64,000 nt of DNA. It comes from Mya arenaria (taxonomy: Eukaryota; Mollusca; Bivalvia; Myida; Myidae). Under the pieces are notes generated by a model that saw only the letters and a list, made by a program, of their open reading frames with translations, did not search any database and was not told where the DNA came from. The first letter of the stretch is position 1. The number at the start of each line of letters is the position of its first letter. Where the stretch lies: contig NC_069136.1 in NCBI RefSeq assembly GCF_026914265.1, positions 366,001 to 430,000 on the forward strand. Direction: 5' to 3'. Below, in pieces: positions 45,652-56,654 of this stretch. The position numbers and the translations under genes are program-made.

Positions 45652-48600
45652 CTACAAAATATCGTGAAGAAATTCAATGACATTGTATAGGAGGTCCAAC
45701 GTCATTTATTTTTGCAGAAGCTTAAATGAGGGAAATGTTGGATGCGGAACAAAATGGCGGGTTGTTAAAGTATTTTTATTTCAGAATTATGTACTAGAAA
45801 GATATGCTATGATTCAAAATATCGAGTTGTTGCTCATGAAAAACTTTACATCGTATCAAGACTTAAGCGTTATCAAGATGACGGCAATTATATCATGACA
45901 TAAGGCACTGCCTTCAACTGCCGACTCTGGACAGTTCTAAGTAATACACTCGCATTTGTAAAATTTTAAACAAGTTTCAGTTGTTCGTTTATAGTGGTCA
46001 AATGTTTAAATATATACATGCAGACATGTGCGAGTTGGTTCATATCTCAACACGGTAGTTCGAAAGTTTTGTAAGGACTTTCTTCATCAAATTAGAAGCA
46101 TGGCTAAAACGGCTCTGAGTTGTTAAATCAACTCATTATTATGCGATGGGTCGAACGCGTGCGTATTGTCTTAGGCAACATATGTACATTGTCCTGTTAA
46201 CGCAGTGGTAAGCGCACTTGCTTCTCACCAAAGCGTCCCGGGTTAGATTCCCGGCCTGAGCACTCCGGTTTCCTTTACAAAACATCACCAATCTCCCGTA
46301 ACATCGTGCCACCGAGGTTATAAATACAGTGCTGTAACTAGAAGCGCTTCTATGCGGCAAAAGCACGCTTTCCATATGGAAATGTAGAAATTATATCCCA
46401 TTGTTTTTTTATGAGCAGCAGACTTTCACTTTACTTTTATGAACAAGAGAAATAACTGAAAATTACTCTAGTTAAGTATCTTATGTGTTTAGTTTCGCTG
46501 CAGCTTCAAAATACGTTTCATGAGCTTGACATCACCCTCAAAGATTTCCCAAGCTAGCGATTCACATAAACTACATACTTAACAGAGATTGTACCTATCT
46601 CACTCATTCACTATTTATCCGACTGTACTTACGTCGTTATTGGTCGGAAATCCTTTTTCTATTTTTAATAAAAGTGACATTGAACCTACCCCTTTATATG
46701 ACCCCAAACTAGTTCTGCACAACGCTTACTGCACAACAAGTCACTATCCACCAATCCTTACTAAAAAGGTTTTTGCTCGGAAAACATTTGTTTTTCTTTT
46801 TTAGTAACAGTGACCTTGACCCCAACCTACTCAAAAATCTTTACCATGTATTTGACACAAACCCCCCTCAAAAGCAATCGCAAGCTAGCTCTTCATATAC
46901 AAGCTACCTACTCACCAAAATTCAATAACTATCCATTAATCCTTACATAAGTTATTGAGTGGAAACCATTTTTTTTATTTTTAGTTACAGTGACCTAGAG
47001 TGACCCCCATCCTCCTCAATAGCAATCCCAAGCTAGTTCTTCGCATAAGATACATACACACCAAGTCCCATCATTACCCATTAATCATAAGTATAGTAAT
47101 TATCACCATCCGTACGTCCGACCACTCTTTTAACAACATCCTCATTCTAATGCACCAGTCAATTCTAACCACGGCCCCCAGGTCTGGGGAATAGCGGGGA
47201 CTTTGACTTTCGGTCCAGCCATTCCCAGGTAAAATCCCCGCCTTGCTGGGACAAACTGCAGGTAAAATCCCCGCCAAATGCCCCCGCACCCGGGGATATC
47301 CTAGGTAAGGCCCATTCCCCGCTATTTTTGGCGCGAAAAGAAAACCACCTCATACACTCGGCGCTGCGGCACATGGAAGGTAAAACACGACCCATTTCCC
47401 CCGCTTTCCCCGGTATAACCCCGGACCTGACGGGGGCGTGGTTACAATTCACTGGTGCATAATAACCTGAGTTTTTTTTGTTGAAGCCTGGTTAATTACA
47501 TTTGTATAATCTAAGAAAGGGAACGTACGTTGTTAAAGCGTCGGCTCTTGGAGAGTGTGATCATATCCTTGTGTATTTCAGACAATTTCCTGAAAAAGAA
47601 GTTATGCTATGTTACGGTAAGGCCAATACGTGATTAGTTTTTCAAACGTTTAAAGGTGAGTGACTAACATAAACCACTTTACGTACAATTCTTAAACAGT
47701 CATTTTTGCACATTTATTGCAAATATTAAAACAAAGATGTCACTTTAATATCGACCTAACGACTTCTTATATAAAGAATGTACGGCAGGTACATCATCAA
47801 CCATACCATACCAAGCGTGCCTATGACAACTAAGAAGAATGACAACACGCGACCACCCTCTCGTGAAACATCGTGTCAACGAGAGTGACTTAGCATGTGT
47901 TTCCTTTCTTTAATATTGATGTAAAATAAATGAAGTTTGGAACTAACAAAGCTGACCGACCTGAGATAACCGAGTATAAAATAATGTTTATTACATTATC
48001 ATTATGCATCAATTGTACATGTAAAATAAATGCGAAAGGTAGGGTTAATACCTGAGCAGACATACCATACCAACGATGGCTACCAGGACCAAAAGAGATG
48101 TGAGCACGCAAATAGCGATAACAAGTTGTTGTAGACCTGAAACGTAAATTTGTACCCATGTAACTAGATAGGTACTATATCCTTCACAAATCAGATAATC
48201 ATTCTTAAACCCATAACAGTGTATGAGTAATAATTATACACATATCAGTTAAGCCTTCTTATCCTTATTTGTATATGTATTAACACAGTTTTTGTTTTTT
48301 TTCTCAAAGTGGGTTTTATGGTGTTACAATATACATAATACATAATTATATAATTATTTTGAATGACACAAGAAATCATATTTTTGAAATAAAGAAAATC
48401 AAAAGTAAATATCACATAAATTGAATGTGTAAATAATGCTACTGTCATTCATCTGCTTTCATACAGTGTGCTAATGTTACAACAGAAATTTTTACCGGAG
48501 TTTGTATTTCCATGCAAAGCATCCGCCTTTGGTATCTCTGAGCCAGCCGTTTCGCGGTTGAATGTTTGGCTTGAGTCGAATATATCTGAACGTTCGGTCA

Positions 48601-50468
48601 CAACATGAGAGCTGGTAGTAGGTGATATCAAAGAAGATTCGTGAAAATTATGATGATTACGTGAAGTAACGCTGTGTACCGACTTTGACATACCAGGGAC
48701 CAACTCTGACATATCAGGCACCATCTCTGACATACCAGGGACCATCTCTGACATACCAGGGACCTTCTCTGACATACCAGTGCCCATCTCTGACATACCA
48801 GGGACCATCTCTGACATACCAGGGACCTTCTCTGACATACCAGGGACCATCTCTGACATACCAGGGACCTTCTCTGACATACCAGGGACCATCTCTGACA
48901 TACCAGGGACCTTCTCTGACATACCAGGGACCTTCTCTGACAGACCAGTGACATTCTCTGACATATAAGGCACCATCTCTGACAAATCAGGCACCATCTC
49001 TGACAAATGGGGCAATTTATCTGTCATAATATGCACCGTCTTTGACATATCATGCACCATCTCTGACAAAAACTTTATTTCAGTTTCAATTGAATCGATT
49101 GACTGACTAGAGTAGGAAGTCCGAGGCTCATTGCTTTTGATGTTTGCCTCCGTAGATGTAACTCTTACAACTGTTGTTTGATATTCACTCGTTTCAATTG
49201 TCATTGTTGTGTAAATGTCACTTTGTATGTTGAAGTTAAAACTTGCTTTCAGCTCACCAATACTTGAATGCATCCCTATTGGCAAAGCTGGTGCGTACAC
49301 TGGGTCTGAAATGAAAAGTATACTTATATATAAGTACCAATTCATGAACAGTTTATGAAAGTTTGTAAGGCACATCGTGTATTCTGATTTAAAATTCGGA
49401 CGTCTTTAATTTTGGATAAAATTCCACTGACATTCAAATATGTTGTAAATAACCTGGTTGGTAAATCAAAGTATAGTATAGTTCTAATAGTATGAATAAG
49501 CACATGCCGTTCATCAGAAGGAGTGAGAGGCCCATCCAGAACGTTCCTCTAAGATTTAATTCTGTGCACGTATTCACGCGGGTAATATCTCCAATCGGTA
49601 TGCTCACTAACGAGTGGCAAGTGCGTTCAACCCACGATGCTAACAATATGTCTGCAAAACATTCCCCAGATGTGTCTGAAATTCGAACAAAATCAAAATT
49701 TAATGAGACGAATACGAAAACTTAAATGTTTACTTTAAATTTGAAGAACTAATGCTCCGATGTCGAAAACGCGAACGTGTAGCAATGCACGGCGTGGTGA
49801 ATGTTTCTTATATTGGTCAACGTCAATGGTTTATAAGTAAAAATGTATCTTAGAGCCATTTCTTATACTCACGTTCATAACATAAGGTCTGGTGCTGTTC
49901 ACTACATTTATCCAGATGGTAGGAAGGTGGCTTCCTGGGTTCCAGTGTCACAGAAACACAGCCTTTGTTTGCGAGAGAACCTGCCCTTAGTCCACTTGGT
50001 AGATGATCATCATCTACTGAAGAATAATGTTAATAAAAATCAGAGACAAACATTGTTGTGCAGACCTGATTTCAGATTTCATCACATCAAAAATGTTTTT
50101 TTCTCATGTCAAGCCCAAGATAGAACCGTTATGAGATATTTCTTGTTTTAGGAAAGTAGAATAAAGCAATTTGTTCGCACTTAATCGTTTGAAATTTCCA
50201 CTTAATGCATCAAGCAAAAGTTATATCCAAAATCTGAATTCTGACTAAAACGTACATATACCAACATGGTGCAGAGACCAATAACGACGAACACCGGATG
50301 CAGAATTATTGTACACACAGCCACAATGGGCGAGGACATCCCCAGTACAGACTACTGGGTTCATCTGTAGGACAGCCTTCGATGACACATTGCACCGACA
50401 TGAGTCATTCTGAGAATTAATAAACAAAGGATTAACATCTAGACTGGTTAACATTTAAGCTCATAAAC

Positions 50469-50549
<81 letters not shown>

Positions 50550-50560
50550 GGTGGTGGTGG

Positions 50561-50600
<40 letters not shown>

Positions 50601-53600
50601 CATATTGATCATGATGTTGATGGTGGTGGTGTTATGACTGTTATGATTAAGTGAACATAGAATACAACTCCAGGCGAGTCTATTCCCAATTATGGTGTAT
50701 GGTGATCTTTTCTGTCAAATTAGTACAAGCAGAATCATAAATTTAGCCCCAATGTTCTGTATATGGTATTTTTGAAACATTTGATTAACTTAAAATGTTT
50801 GTAATTATCGTGCATCGTTTGGGAAGGGGATTTGTTGAATATATAATCACAGTAATAAAGTCCCAAAATACAAACAAGAATGACCCCGGGTTGATATAAA
50901 TAATGTTTACATACACGTTTCACATGCAAGTGTAAATACATTTATTGCGTTTGATAGCATAGACATAAAATAATAAAGACATCAATTGAATTCAATAGAT
51001 GTTGAGAAAGTCTTACGTTCACCGTTACTGGGTCACCAAGCATAACAAACATATTAAATTATTCACGTGCTATACATTCAATGAGTTGGTATAGACCGAT
51101 GAACGGTAACTGGCTAATGTTTATAATGTATACCTGCAGGGCCACAGAGGCCACAGCGGATCCACATGCTCGAAAACAAGCTGTAGGGCAGTTGTTGGTC
51201 AGGTTGAACTCCTGTGTCCAGTTCGTCACTCGAACGCAACCTAGACAAGTACGTGGATCATGGTTATTGGTGGTGGTCATGTTATCGTTGTATATGTTTA
51301 ATTGAATGTATTATATCTATCATGTAATGAGGAGCACTTTGTGTACAAGTTACTTGATAAATAAGCTAAATCTTGAATCTTGGTGACGGACAATTTGGTG
51401 CCATAATCGGTGAACATAATAAACGGGTGTCGGTGGCGTACATTTTGACGCCAAAAGAGGTGTATGTACTATACGGTATAAATGGCGGACAGTTGGGTGT
51501 CAAAGAGAGGTGTACGTACTATACGGTATAAATGGCGGACAGTTGGGTGTTAAGAGAGGTGTACGTACTATACGGTATAAATGGCGGACAGTTGGGTGTC
51601 AAAGAGAGGTGTACGTACTATACGGTATAAATGGCGGACAGTTGGGTGTTAAGAGAGGTGTACGTACTATACGGTATAAATGGCGGACAGTTGGGTGTTA
51701 AGAGAGGTGTACGTACTATACGGTATAAATGGCGGACAGTTGGGTGTCAAAGAGAGGTGTACGTACTATACGGTATAAATGGCGGACAGTTGGGTGCCAT
51801 GAACTGTTTACGTGATACACGGATATAGGTGGCGGACAGTTGGGTGTGAAAGAGAGGTGTAATTCATAAACCTATGAAGGTTGCGGACAGTTATGTGCCA
51901 TGAACTGTTTACGTGATACACGGATATAGGTGGCGGACAGTTGGGTGCCATGAACTGTTTACGTGATACACGGATATAGGTGGCGGACAGTTGGGTGCCA
52001 TGAACTGTTTACGTGATACACGGATATGGGTGGCGGACAGTTGGGTGCTAAGAGAGGTGTACGTAATACACGGGTATAGATGGCGGACATTTTTGTTTCA
52101 TGACTGCCTCTAAGGCCCAAAGCATACAGTTGACATATGACGTGAAGTGTGACATGCACATATGTCCAAAGCACCATTTAAAATCAATTCTAAGATAAAG
52201 CCAAACAAATAAGTCGATCTTTACAAATTTAGCACACAACCACATGGCATATATAATTCTTGAAATACTATTTCTAATTTTGCTACTTAATCTGGAAACT
52301 GAAAACAAATCAAAACGATGCACCTACCTTCAGTCCTAATCCATTCGCTGTGTTGCTCTGAAGTAATGATCGAGACATATTTAATCAATACAGGTCCGTG
52401 TGTAATCTGTCTTGCTTGCTTTATTGTAATGGGTTATTGTACTAAATGTTCAGCTTTCACTTCATACTAAGCAATTCGACTGTTTTAAGTTTTTAAATGA
52501 TAATTTATTTATTTTCAGTGTAAGATCTAGATAGATTTCACCGGTTTGTTCCCCCTTTCCCAACCGCTAATTTTCTCACTTTCAAATAATCACTAATTAT
52601 CTCTTCGCACCTCAAACGTACCTGTATTTTCCTTACTGTTCAACAAAAAATGAACAACACACAAAAACTTGTACTTGGAGTATACTTGCAGTATATTATT
52701 GCACTATTTTTTGTTACGGATATCTTGTTTCACTCTGTTTCAAATACATACTTATTGTAGAATATAACCATAAGTTTGTCATTTGTTTGCAATGCACATC
52801 TATTAAAACAGAAATAATTTCTTTGTGTATAGATAAAATACAAACTGTAAAACAACCCCATTCAAAACTGATTGCAATTTATTCTGGAAACAATACTGAT
52901 GAGTCCTTTTAAGACATCCCTGGTAATCAACAGTTGGTAACTAAGAAAAAAGAACTTAATAACTGTAAATCATAGCATAAAAAGAGGGTCAATTTTTTCA
53001 GCATTCATAATCCACCTAAAAGTGCAAACAAACTGGTAAATAAATGGTTTATAGAGAATAGCAGAGGAGGCCAGACTCTAGTTCTAAATGATTACGTGTA
53101 CAGCCTGAAAACCAGAAAACGGGGTTTCGCTACTTAAACTGTGTCAACAAAATCTGCGATGCGAAATTACTGTTAAAATGTGTTGTTGAAGAATATAGTT
53201 ATATCTATAGTGTGCGGTGTAATTATATTTTTACAATTTACTATCAATTCTTTGATATGTTCTGATTAATAGTCCTGTACACTTATGTTTTTTATATATA
53301 AATATTCATCATTTCACTCAAGTGCTTTGTTATTTTACTGTTTTCTTTATAGTATAGTACATTCTTGCATTTTTAATTATATGAACTTTTATGAATTGCA
53401 AAAAAATCCAGCTCTATATTTGTGTTATTTTATGAAATTTAAGAACAACTTTCTCAAAACGAGCAAGGCGACTTTTTCAGCACAGTATAGCAATTTTCGC
53501 CAATCATCAACGACCGACTCTATTGTTATAACACACAATACATCTCCCCAACCCCTACCTCAATTTCTAAACGAAAAAAATAGTGGTTTGGAAAGTGGGA

Positions 53601-54629
53601 ACACACCATTTCACCGATTGACCACCGAAAGCTAAATTGCATGTCTTGCGTAGACACAATAGGGGATATCTTCTTATAACGTTCACGAGGTGAAATATAT
53701 TGCAATTCTGAGTTAAAATGAAAAAAAAAAAATACATAACTCCAACGGATATAAAATAAAATTAATAGTAGTTTTAAAAGGTGCAAAATCGTGTGTAAAC
53801 GTTACGTCATTTCTTAAATGACGTATTTTCATCCGTGTTTCAGCCCAGTGCACGCTGACGTTTGACTTGGAAGCTAATATTTATAAATAGTGGACTATTT
53901 CAATTCGTCATTTCACTACTTTCAGAATTGAAATATCATTTATTTAAATATACGGATAAAACTCTATCAATAACAGTAAAGCGCATGCTATTATAGGGGT
54001 ATTAGTACAGCTCTTTGATCCGGAAGAATGTATTTGACTCGAGTGGGGTTTTTCAGGTTCAGATTTCACGAGGGAATAGGCTGGTGAAATCAATATCTAC
54101 AAAATAAATAAGATTACAATACGACATTCTGGATCAAAATACAGTAATAATAAATTCTTATATTTTATTAATTACTGGTTTAAATCACTTAAAATACACA
54201 TATTTACTGAATAAATTTCATTTTACTGATGCACTAATTGGTTTTATGACGTCATTTTAACACCGCACTGGAGTGGAAAAGTACTACCGTAATTTGCGAT
54301 AGGTATTTCAAGTGGATTTGTCATATACAGGTATATAGTATATGGCGATATTCACTGCATACATAAATATATACATACTAGATCATAATTTTATCTCTCT
54401 ATTTATTATAAAATTTAACAAATGCATGTAGATTAAAGAAAGAAATGGTTTAACATCTACTTAAGTCTATTGATATTTGTAGTTGATTAAGATTAATCTT
54501 GCTGACAGAACAAATACTCTTATCAGCATGGGACGACATTACAAACCGACCTGCTTGCCCATCTATTACACCGAGGGCTGACAAGTGCATTATCAGCGAC
54601 CAGGCCAATATCAATCCTTTTTCGCCCAT
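45250..54629 (-). CDS. Type I membrane protein: WSC-like and lectin-like ectodomain, heptad stalk, TM, Tyr-rich tail (whole gene)
   Basis: Nine exons on the minus strand (54629-54551, 52357-52328, 51240-51134, 50409-50262, 50016-49873, 49305-48496, 48136-48052, 47589-47529, 45651-45250) join with matching phases at every junction to 1,866 nt, a 621-residue protein. Order: signal peptide (~1-26); Cys-rich domain resembling WSC (~36-120); a C-type-lectin-like C-terminal half (GCVSVTLEP...CSEQHQTLCYE, ~140-170); Ser/Thr-rich stretch; 19 heptad repeats; Ser/Thr stretch; one TM helix (~442-467); ~155-residue cytoplasmic tail with about a dozen Tyr and an NPLY motif near the C-terminus. WSC and C-type-lectin-like folds usually bind carbohydrate, so a lectin-like surface receptor or adhesion protein is inferred. 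No named orthologue is recognised; exon 1 junction is the least certain. Confidence 0.82.
46191..46340 (+). mobile_element. tRNA-headed SINE fragment (V/CORE-type)
   Basis: Begins gtcctgttaacgcagtggta with RNA polymerase III A-box-like (taacgcagtgg) and B-box-like (ggttagattcc, 46241-46251) motifs and a cloverleaf-like arrangement with 'ttctcac' in the anticodon position. The tail 'ctcccgtaacatcgtgccac' is typical of mollusc/deuterostome SINEs. It is antisense in the receptor gene's last intron and has an internal deletion. Confidence 0.7.
46540..47100. repeat. Three diverged ~180-bp tandem units
   Basis: Units share 'agctag.tcttc.cata', 'tatcca..aatccttac', 'attttta.taacagtgacc' and 'ccc.acctactca'. 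In the receptor gene's last intron; no ORF. Confidence 0.65.
47149..47462. mobile_element. MITE family M, copy 5 (most complete)
   Basis: Ends are clear inverted repeats: taatgcaccagtcaattcta / gttacaattcactggtgcat. About 314 bp, same orientation as copy 1, in intron 8 of the receptor gene. A 95-codon minus frame within it is incidental. Confidence 0.9.
47529..47589 (-). CDS. Receptor gene exon 8 (juxtamembrane)
   Basis: Acceptor cttctttttcag, donor aacaac|gtacgt. Completes an Arg codon then KLSEIHKDMITLSKSRRFNN; phase 0 out. Basic residues just inside the membrane fit the positive-inside rule. Confidence 0.8.
47795..47860 (-). pseudogene. Degenerate duplicate of the transmembrane exon
   Basis: About 55 bp align with exon 7 (shared 'cataccataccaa', 'ct..gacaa', 'cacgc' in plus-strand order), and one minus frame is hydrophobic: GRVLSFFLVVIGTLGMVWLM. 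The acceptor is poor (cacgag). It may be a dead copy or a rarely used alternative exon. The adjoining 47851-47890 resembles the SINE tail at 46285-46320. Confidence 0.45.
48052..48136 (-). CDS. Receptor gene exon 7 (transmembrane helix)
   Basis: Acceptor acgtttcag, donor ctcag|gtatta. Encodes GLQQLVIAICVLTSLLVLVA then IVGMVCLLR, a 24-residue hydrophobic helix with a basic stop-transfer residue. Phase 1 in, phase 2 out. Confidence 0.85.
48496..49305 (-). CDS. Receptor gene exon 6 (stalk with 19 heptads)
   Basis: Acceptor tttcatttcag, donor tccg|gtaaaa. Ser/Thr-rich ends flank a 21-bp minisatellite that is coding: 19 heptads of consensus MSE(K/M)VPG (48671-49069). The outer heptads are most diverged (LSEMVHD, MSKTVHI, MSKSVHS). 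Because 21 is a multiple of three, all frames stay open across it; splice phase and ORF continuity select this one. Confidence 0.85.
49873..50016 (-). CDS. Receptor gene exon 5 (C-type-lectin-like tail)
   Basis: Acceptor ttattcttcag, donor gaac|gtgagt. Encodes VDDDHLPSGLRAGSLANKGC then VSVTLEPRKPPSYHLDKCSE and QHQTLCYE. The ending 'C...H..LCYE' recalls the last Cys pair of C-type-lectin folds. An upstream half is not evident, so this may be a partial domain. Confidence 0.8.
50262..50409 (-). CDS. Receptor gene exon 4 (WSC-like domain, second half)
   Basis: Acceptor aattctcag; encodes NDSCRCNVSSKAVLQMNPVV then CTGDVLAHCGCVYNNSASG and VRRYWSLHHV; donor gttg|gtatat, phase 1. The SCRC...C...CGC pattern completes the six-plus Cys domain. 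Confidence 0.82.
50469..50601. repeat. (GAT)n/(GGT)n compound microsatellite
   Basis: A run of gat triplets with a central ggt block (about 50535-50560), in intron 3 of the receptor gene. Confidence 0.97.
51134..51240 (-). CDS. Receptor gene exon 3 (WSC-like domain, first half)
   Basis: Acceptor cttgtctag; encodes GCVRVTNWTQEFNLTNNCPT then ACFRACGSAVASVALQ; donor ctgcag|gtatac, phase 0. Spacing GC...CPTAC...AC fits the start of a WSC module. Confidence 0.82.
51380..52105. repeat. Minisatellite, 49/50-bp unit, about 14 copies, two unit types
   Basis: In intron 2 of the receptor gene. All units share ggcggacagttgggtg. Type A (51480-51790) reads gtacgtactatacggtataa and alternates 49 bp (gttaagag) with 50 bp (gtcaaagag). 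Type B (51790-52040) reads cgtgatacacggatataggt and ccatgaactgttt. Ordered type A then B indicates block-wise expansion. Confidence 0.92.
52328..52357 (-). CDS. Receptor gene exon 2 (30-nt microexon)
   Basis: Bounded by attacttcag and aag|gtaggt, it encodes QHSEWIRTE in the only phase that joins exons 1 and 3. Its size (30 nt) is unusually small; support comes from both splice sites and phase. Confidence 0.7.
54551..54629 (-). CDS. Receptor gene exon 1 (signal peptide)
   Basis: ATG at 54629-54627: MGEKGLILAWSLIMHLSALG then VIDGQA, a typical signal peptide with a hydrophobic core. Donor chosen at gcag|gtcggt (GT 54550-54549), phase 1. An alternative phase-1 donor 48 nt further on (gataaga|gtattt) would add GRFVMSSHADK. 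Confidence 0.65.
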
Positions 54630-56581
54630 CAAAAGTCTTTCCTATTCTTCCTAAACGAATGTATCGTACAACATCAACCTTTTAAACACAGTTGTGATTT
54701 CTAAGACGGAAACCTCACGCCTTATTCATAACTTCAGTTCTGATATTCATAATTCTTTTGTTTGTTGTCGTTTGTCACCCTCGTTATCAGAAAAATATAT
54801 ATCTCAGAAAAAAATAACATCCAAGAATAAAGCATATCCACAAGTCCTAATATCTGGCTGTCGAGCTTCTAACCTATGTTCCTTTAAACACTACTATGTT
54901 ACAGTACATGTTTTCATCCAAGCTCCTGGGACTGTTCCTGTACTTTCCTTTGTATTAATTATATTAGAATCTCGTATAAGCCCACCATAAGTATTTCACT
55001 CGAAACGTAGATATGGTATGCCTTATTACAAGGCAGGAAGTTTCTTGTATTACTATACATTGTACCTATTACTCGTTTTTTATACACAATATAATTACTC
55101 CATTCGTTAATCATACGTTCCATAAATGTTTATAAATTAAAATCCATTCAAAATAGTTTATGCTGACACGTATTATAAATTAAATAAAGCATTAAATTAT
55201 CCCTTGACTTTCCTTTTTAACACATCAGACGAAAGCGAAGTTTTTTCCACAATTAAACCCTTTCAACAAAACATTTCAAGTATTTGTATCGTGCCAAATG
55301 ATAAATTATCACGGCTCACTCCTTAGGAATTGCCTAGTGTCATCTAGGAAGTCTAAATAAAGTATTTATAGATAACAACACGTTCGATAATATACAACTT
55401 AAGATAATGAATAATGTTTGACCACGTACATATTATTATTATTATTATTATTATATGAGTGTATACCTACTCATTGTCTGCAGCAGAGTGGATACGTCCA
55501 GGAAAGATAAGTGGGTCGACAAGTATTTTTTTCAGACATTGTTTTAAGTGGAATTTCGCAAACAACGTAAATTATAGGGAATTATTTTAAGGCATTTCTC
55601 GTGCTTTCTCACTTTCCTCTCCCAATGGAGACACTAGTTTGATCCTCTGACACTTCCTATTTTTATCGGTAATCATACATGTCGTTCTAAAGTAAACTTG
55701 AACAAAATGCACTACCTGGAAGACGTGGTGATAACATTTCATTAGTGTGAAAAACTTATCATATTAAAAATCGCGAGTTTGTATCAGTAGGGTGCCCTAA
55801 CCCTAGATTACGTTGTACCTTAGAGAATACTTGCAACTGTTTGCAGGTGATGCGTGTATCTGTTGGTTGATTACTTGTGGTGTATAAGATAATGTATAAA
55901 CTGATTTGATATCTCGTATACTTGCCAAACAGCTGTTCGCTCAAACGAAGCTTTTATCATTGAATTGTATTGTACTTGTTAATGTTGGGACACGTTTGTG
56001 GTAAGTACTCTGATACCAGTTAACCCCCAGTTAAATCCTTTATTCAGTAATGATGCTGGTTTGAAGAACGTGTTGGATGTACTATGGGTTTGGCCCTTAG
56101 TATACATGTACTTTTCATTGTATTAATAACCGATCCTATTCCAAGGTGATAGAAGCGATATTTATGTAAAATTTGATTGTATCGAAAATACATACACAAT
56201 TTTACTGTGTGTATAAAAACAGATTTTTGTGATTTGAAATATCTAATATGCCAGTTTTCAGTGGTTGTAAGCTCAGTTAAAAGAGCGCCTGACGTTCAAG
56301 CAGTGTTTGTCGAGTTCGATATTGTATGAGCCTGTGTCCTCTATCGAAGATTATAAATGATCAAAAAAAGCAATTTATTCAGCCACATTTGACCTAACAT
56401 GTCTCGGAATTATGGTGTTAATGTTAAATTGATCAAGTTTAAAATCCAATAATGTAACCACTAAATAATGTTGTGTTATCTGTATCAGATATTAATACGG
56501 AGTGACTATCATTTGAGTTATGCGTATAATGTGTGTCTAAACTGTGCCTCGATGTTATATCGAGGACACAAGATGGAGTAC

Positions 56582-56585
<4 letters not shown>
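54630..56585. other. Upstream flank of receptor gene, nothing recognised
   Basis: AT-rich DNA with a short (TTA)n run at 55431-55454. The promoter of the minus-strand receptor gene should lie here, but no TATA box or other element can be singled out. Open frames at 54694-54990 and 55759-55944 lack support. Confidence 0.5.

Positions 56586-56652
<67 letters not shown>
56586..56652. repeat. (TA)n microsatellite
   Basis: About 33 TA dinucleotides without interruption; the YIYI frame through it is an artefact. Confidence 0.97.

Positions 56653-56654
<2 letters not shown>

Noticed and set aside
45408..45680. 90-residue plus-strand frame
   Set aside because: It is the antisense shadow of the receptor's last exon.
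46191..46265. Functional tRNA gene
   Set aside because: Stems are imperfect, and the sequence continues into a typical SINE tail, so it is read as a tRNA-derived SINE head.
48685..48968. Plus-strand and alternate-frame proteins across the 21-bp repeat
   Set aside because: The repeat length is a multiple of three, which keeps several frames open. Only the minus frame that joins spliced neighbours is supported.
51510..51828. CRISPR-like array or repeat protein at the 49/50-bp minisatellite
   Set aside because: Repeats abut with no unique spacers and lie in a eukaryotic intron; the frames are repeat artefacts.
53285..53635. 116-residue plus-strand protein
   Set aside because: Low-complexity Phe/Tyr/Ser sequence from AT-rich DNA, no splice or family support, inside an intron of the minus-strand gene.
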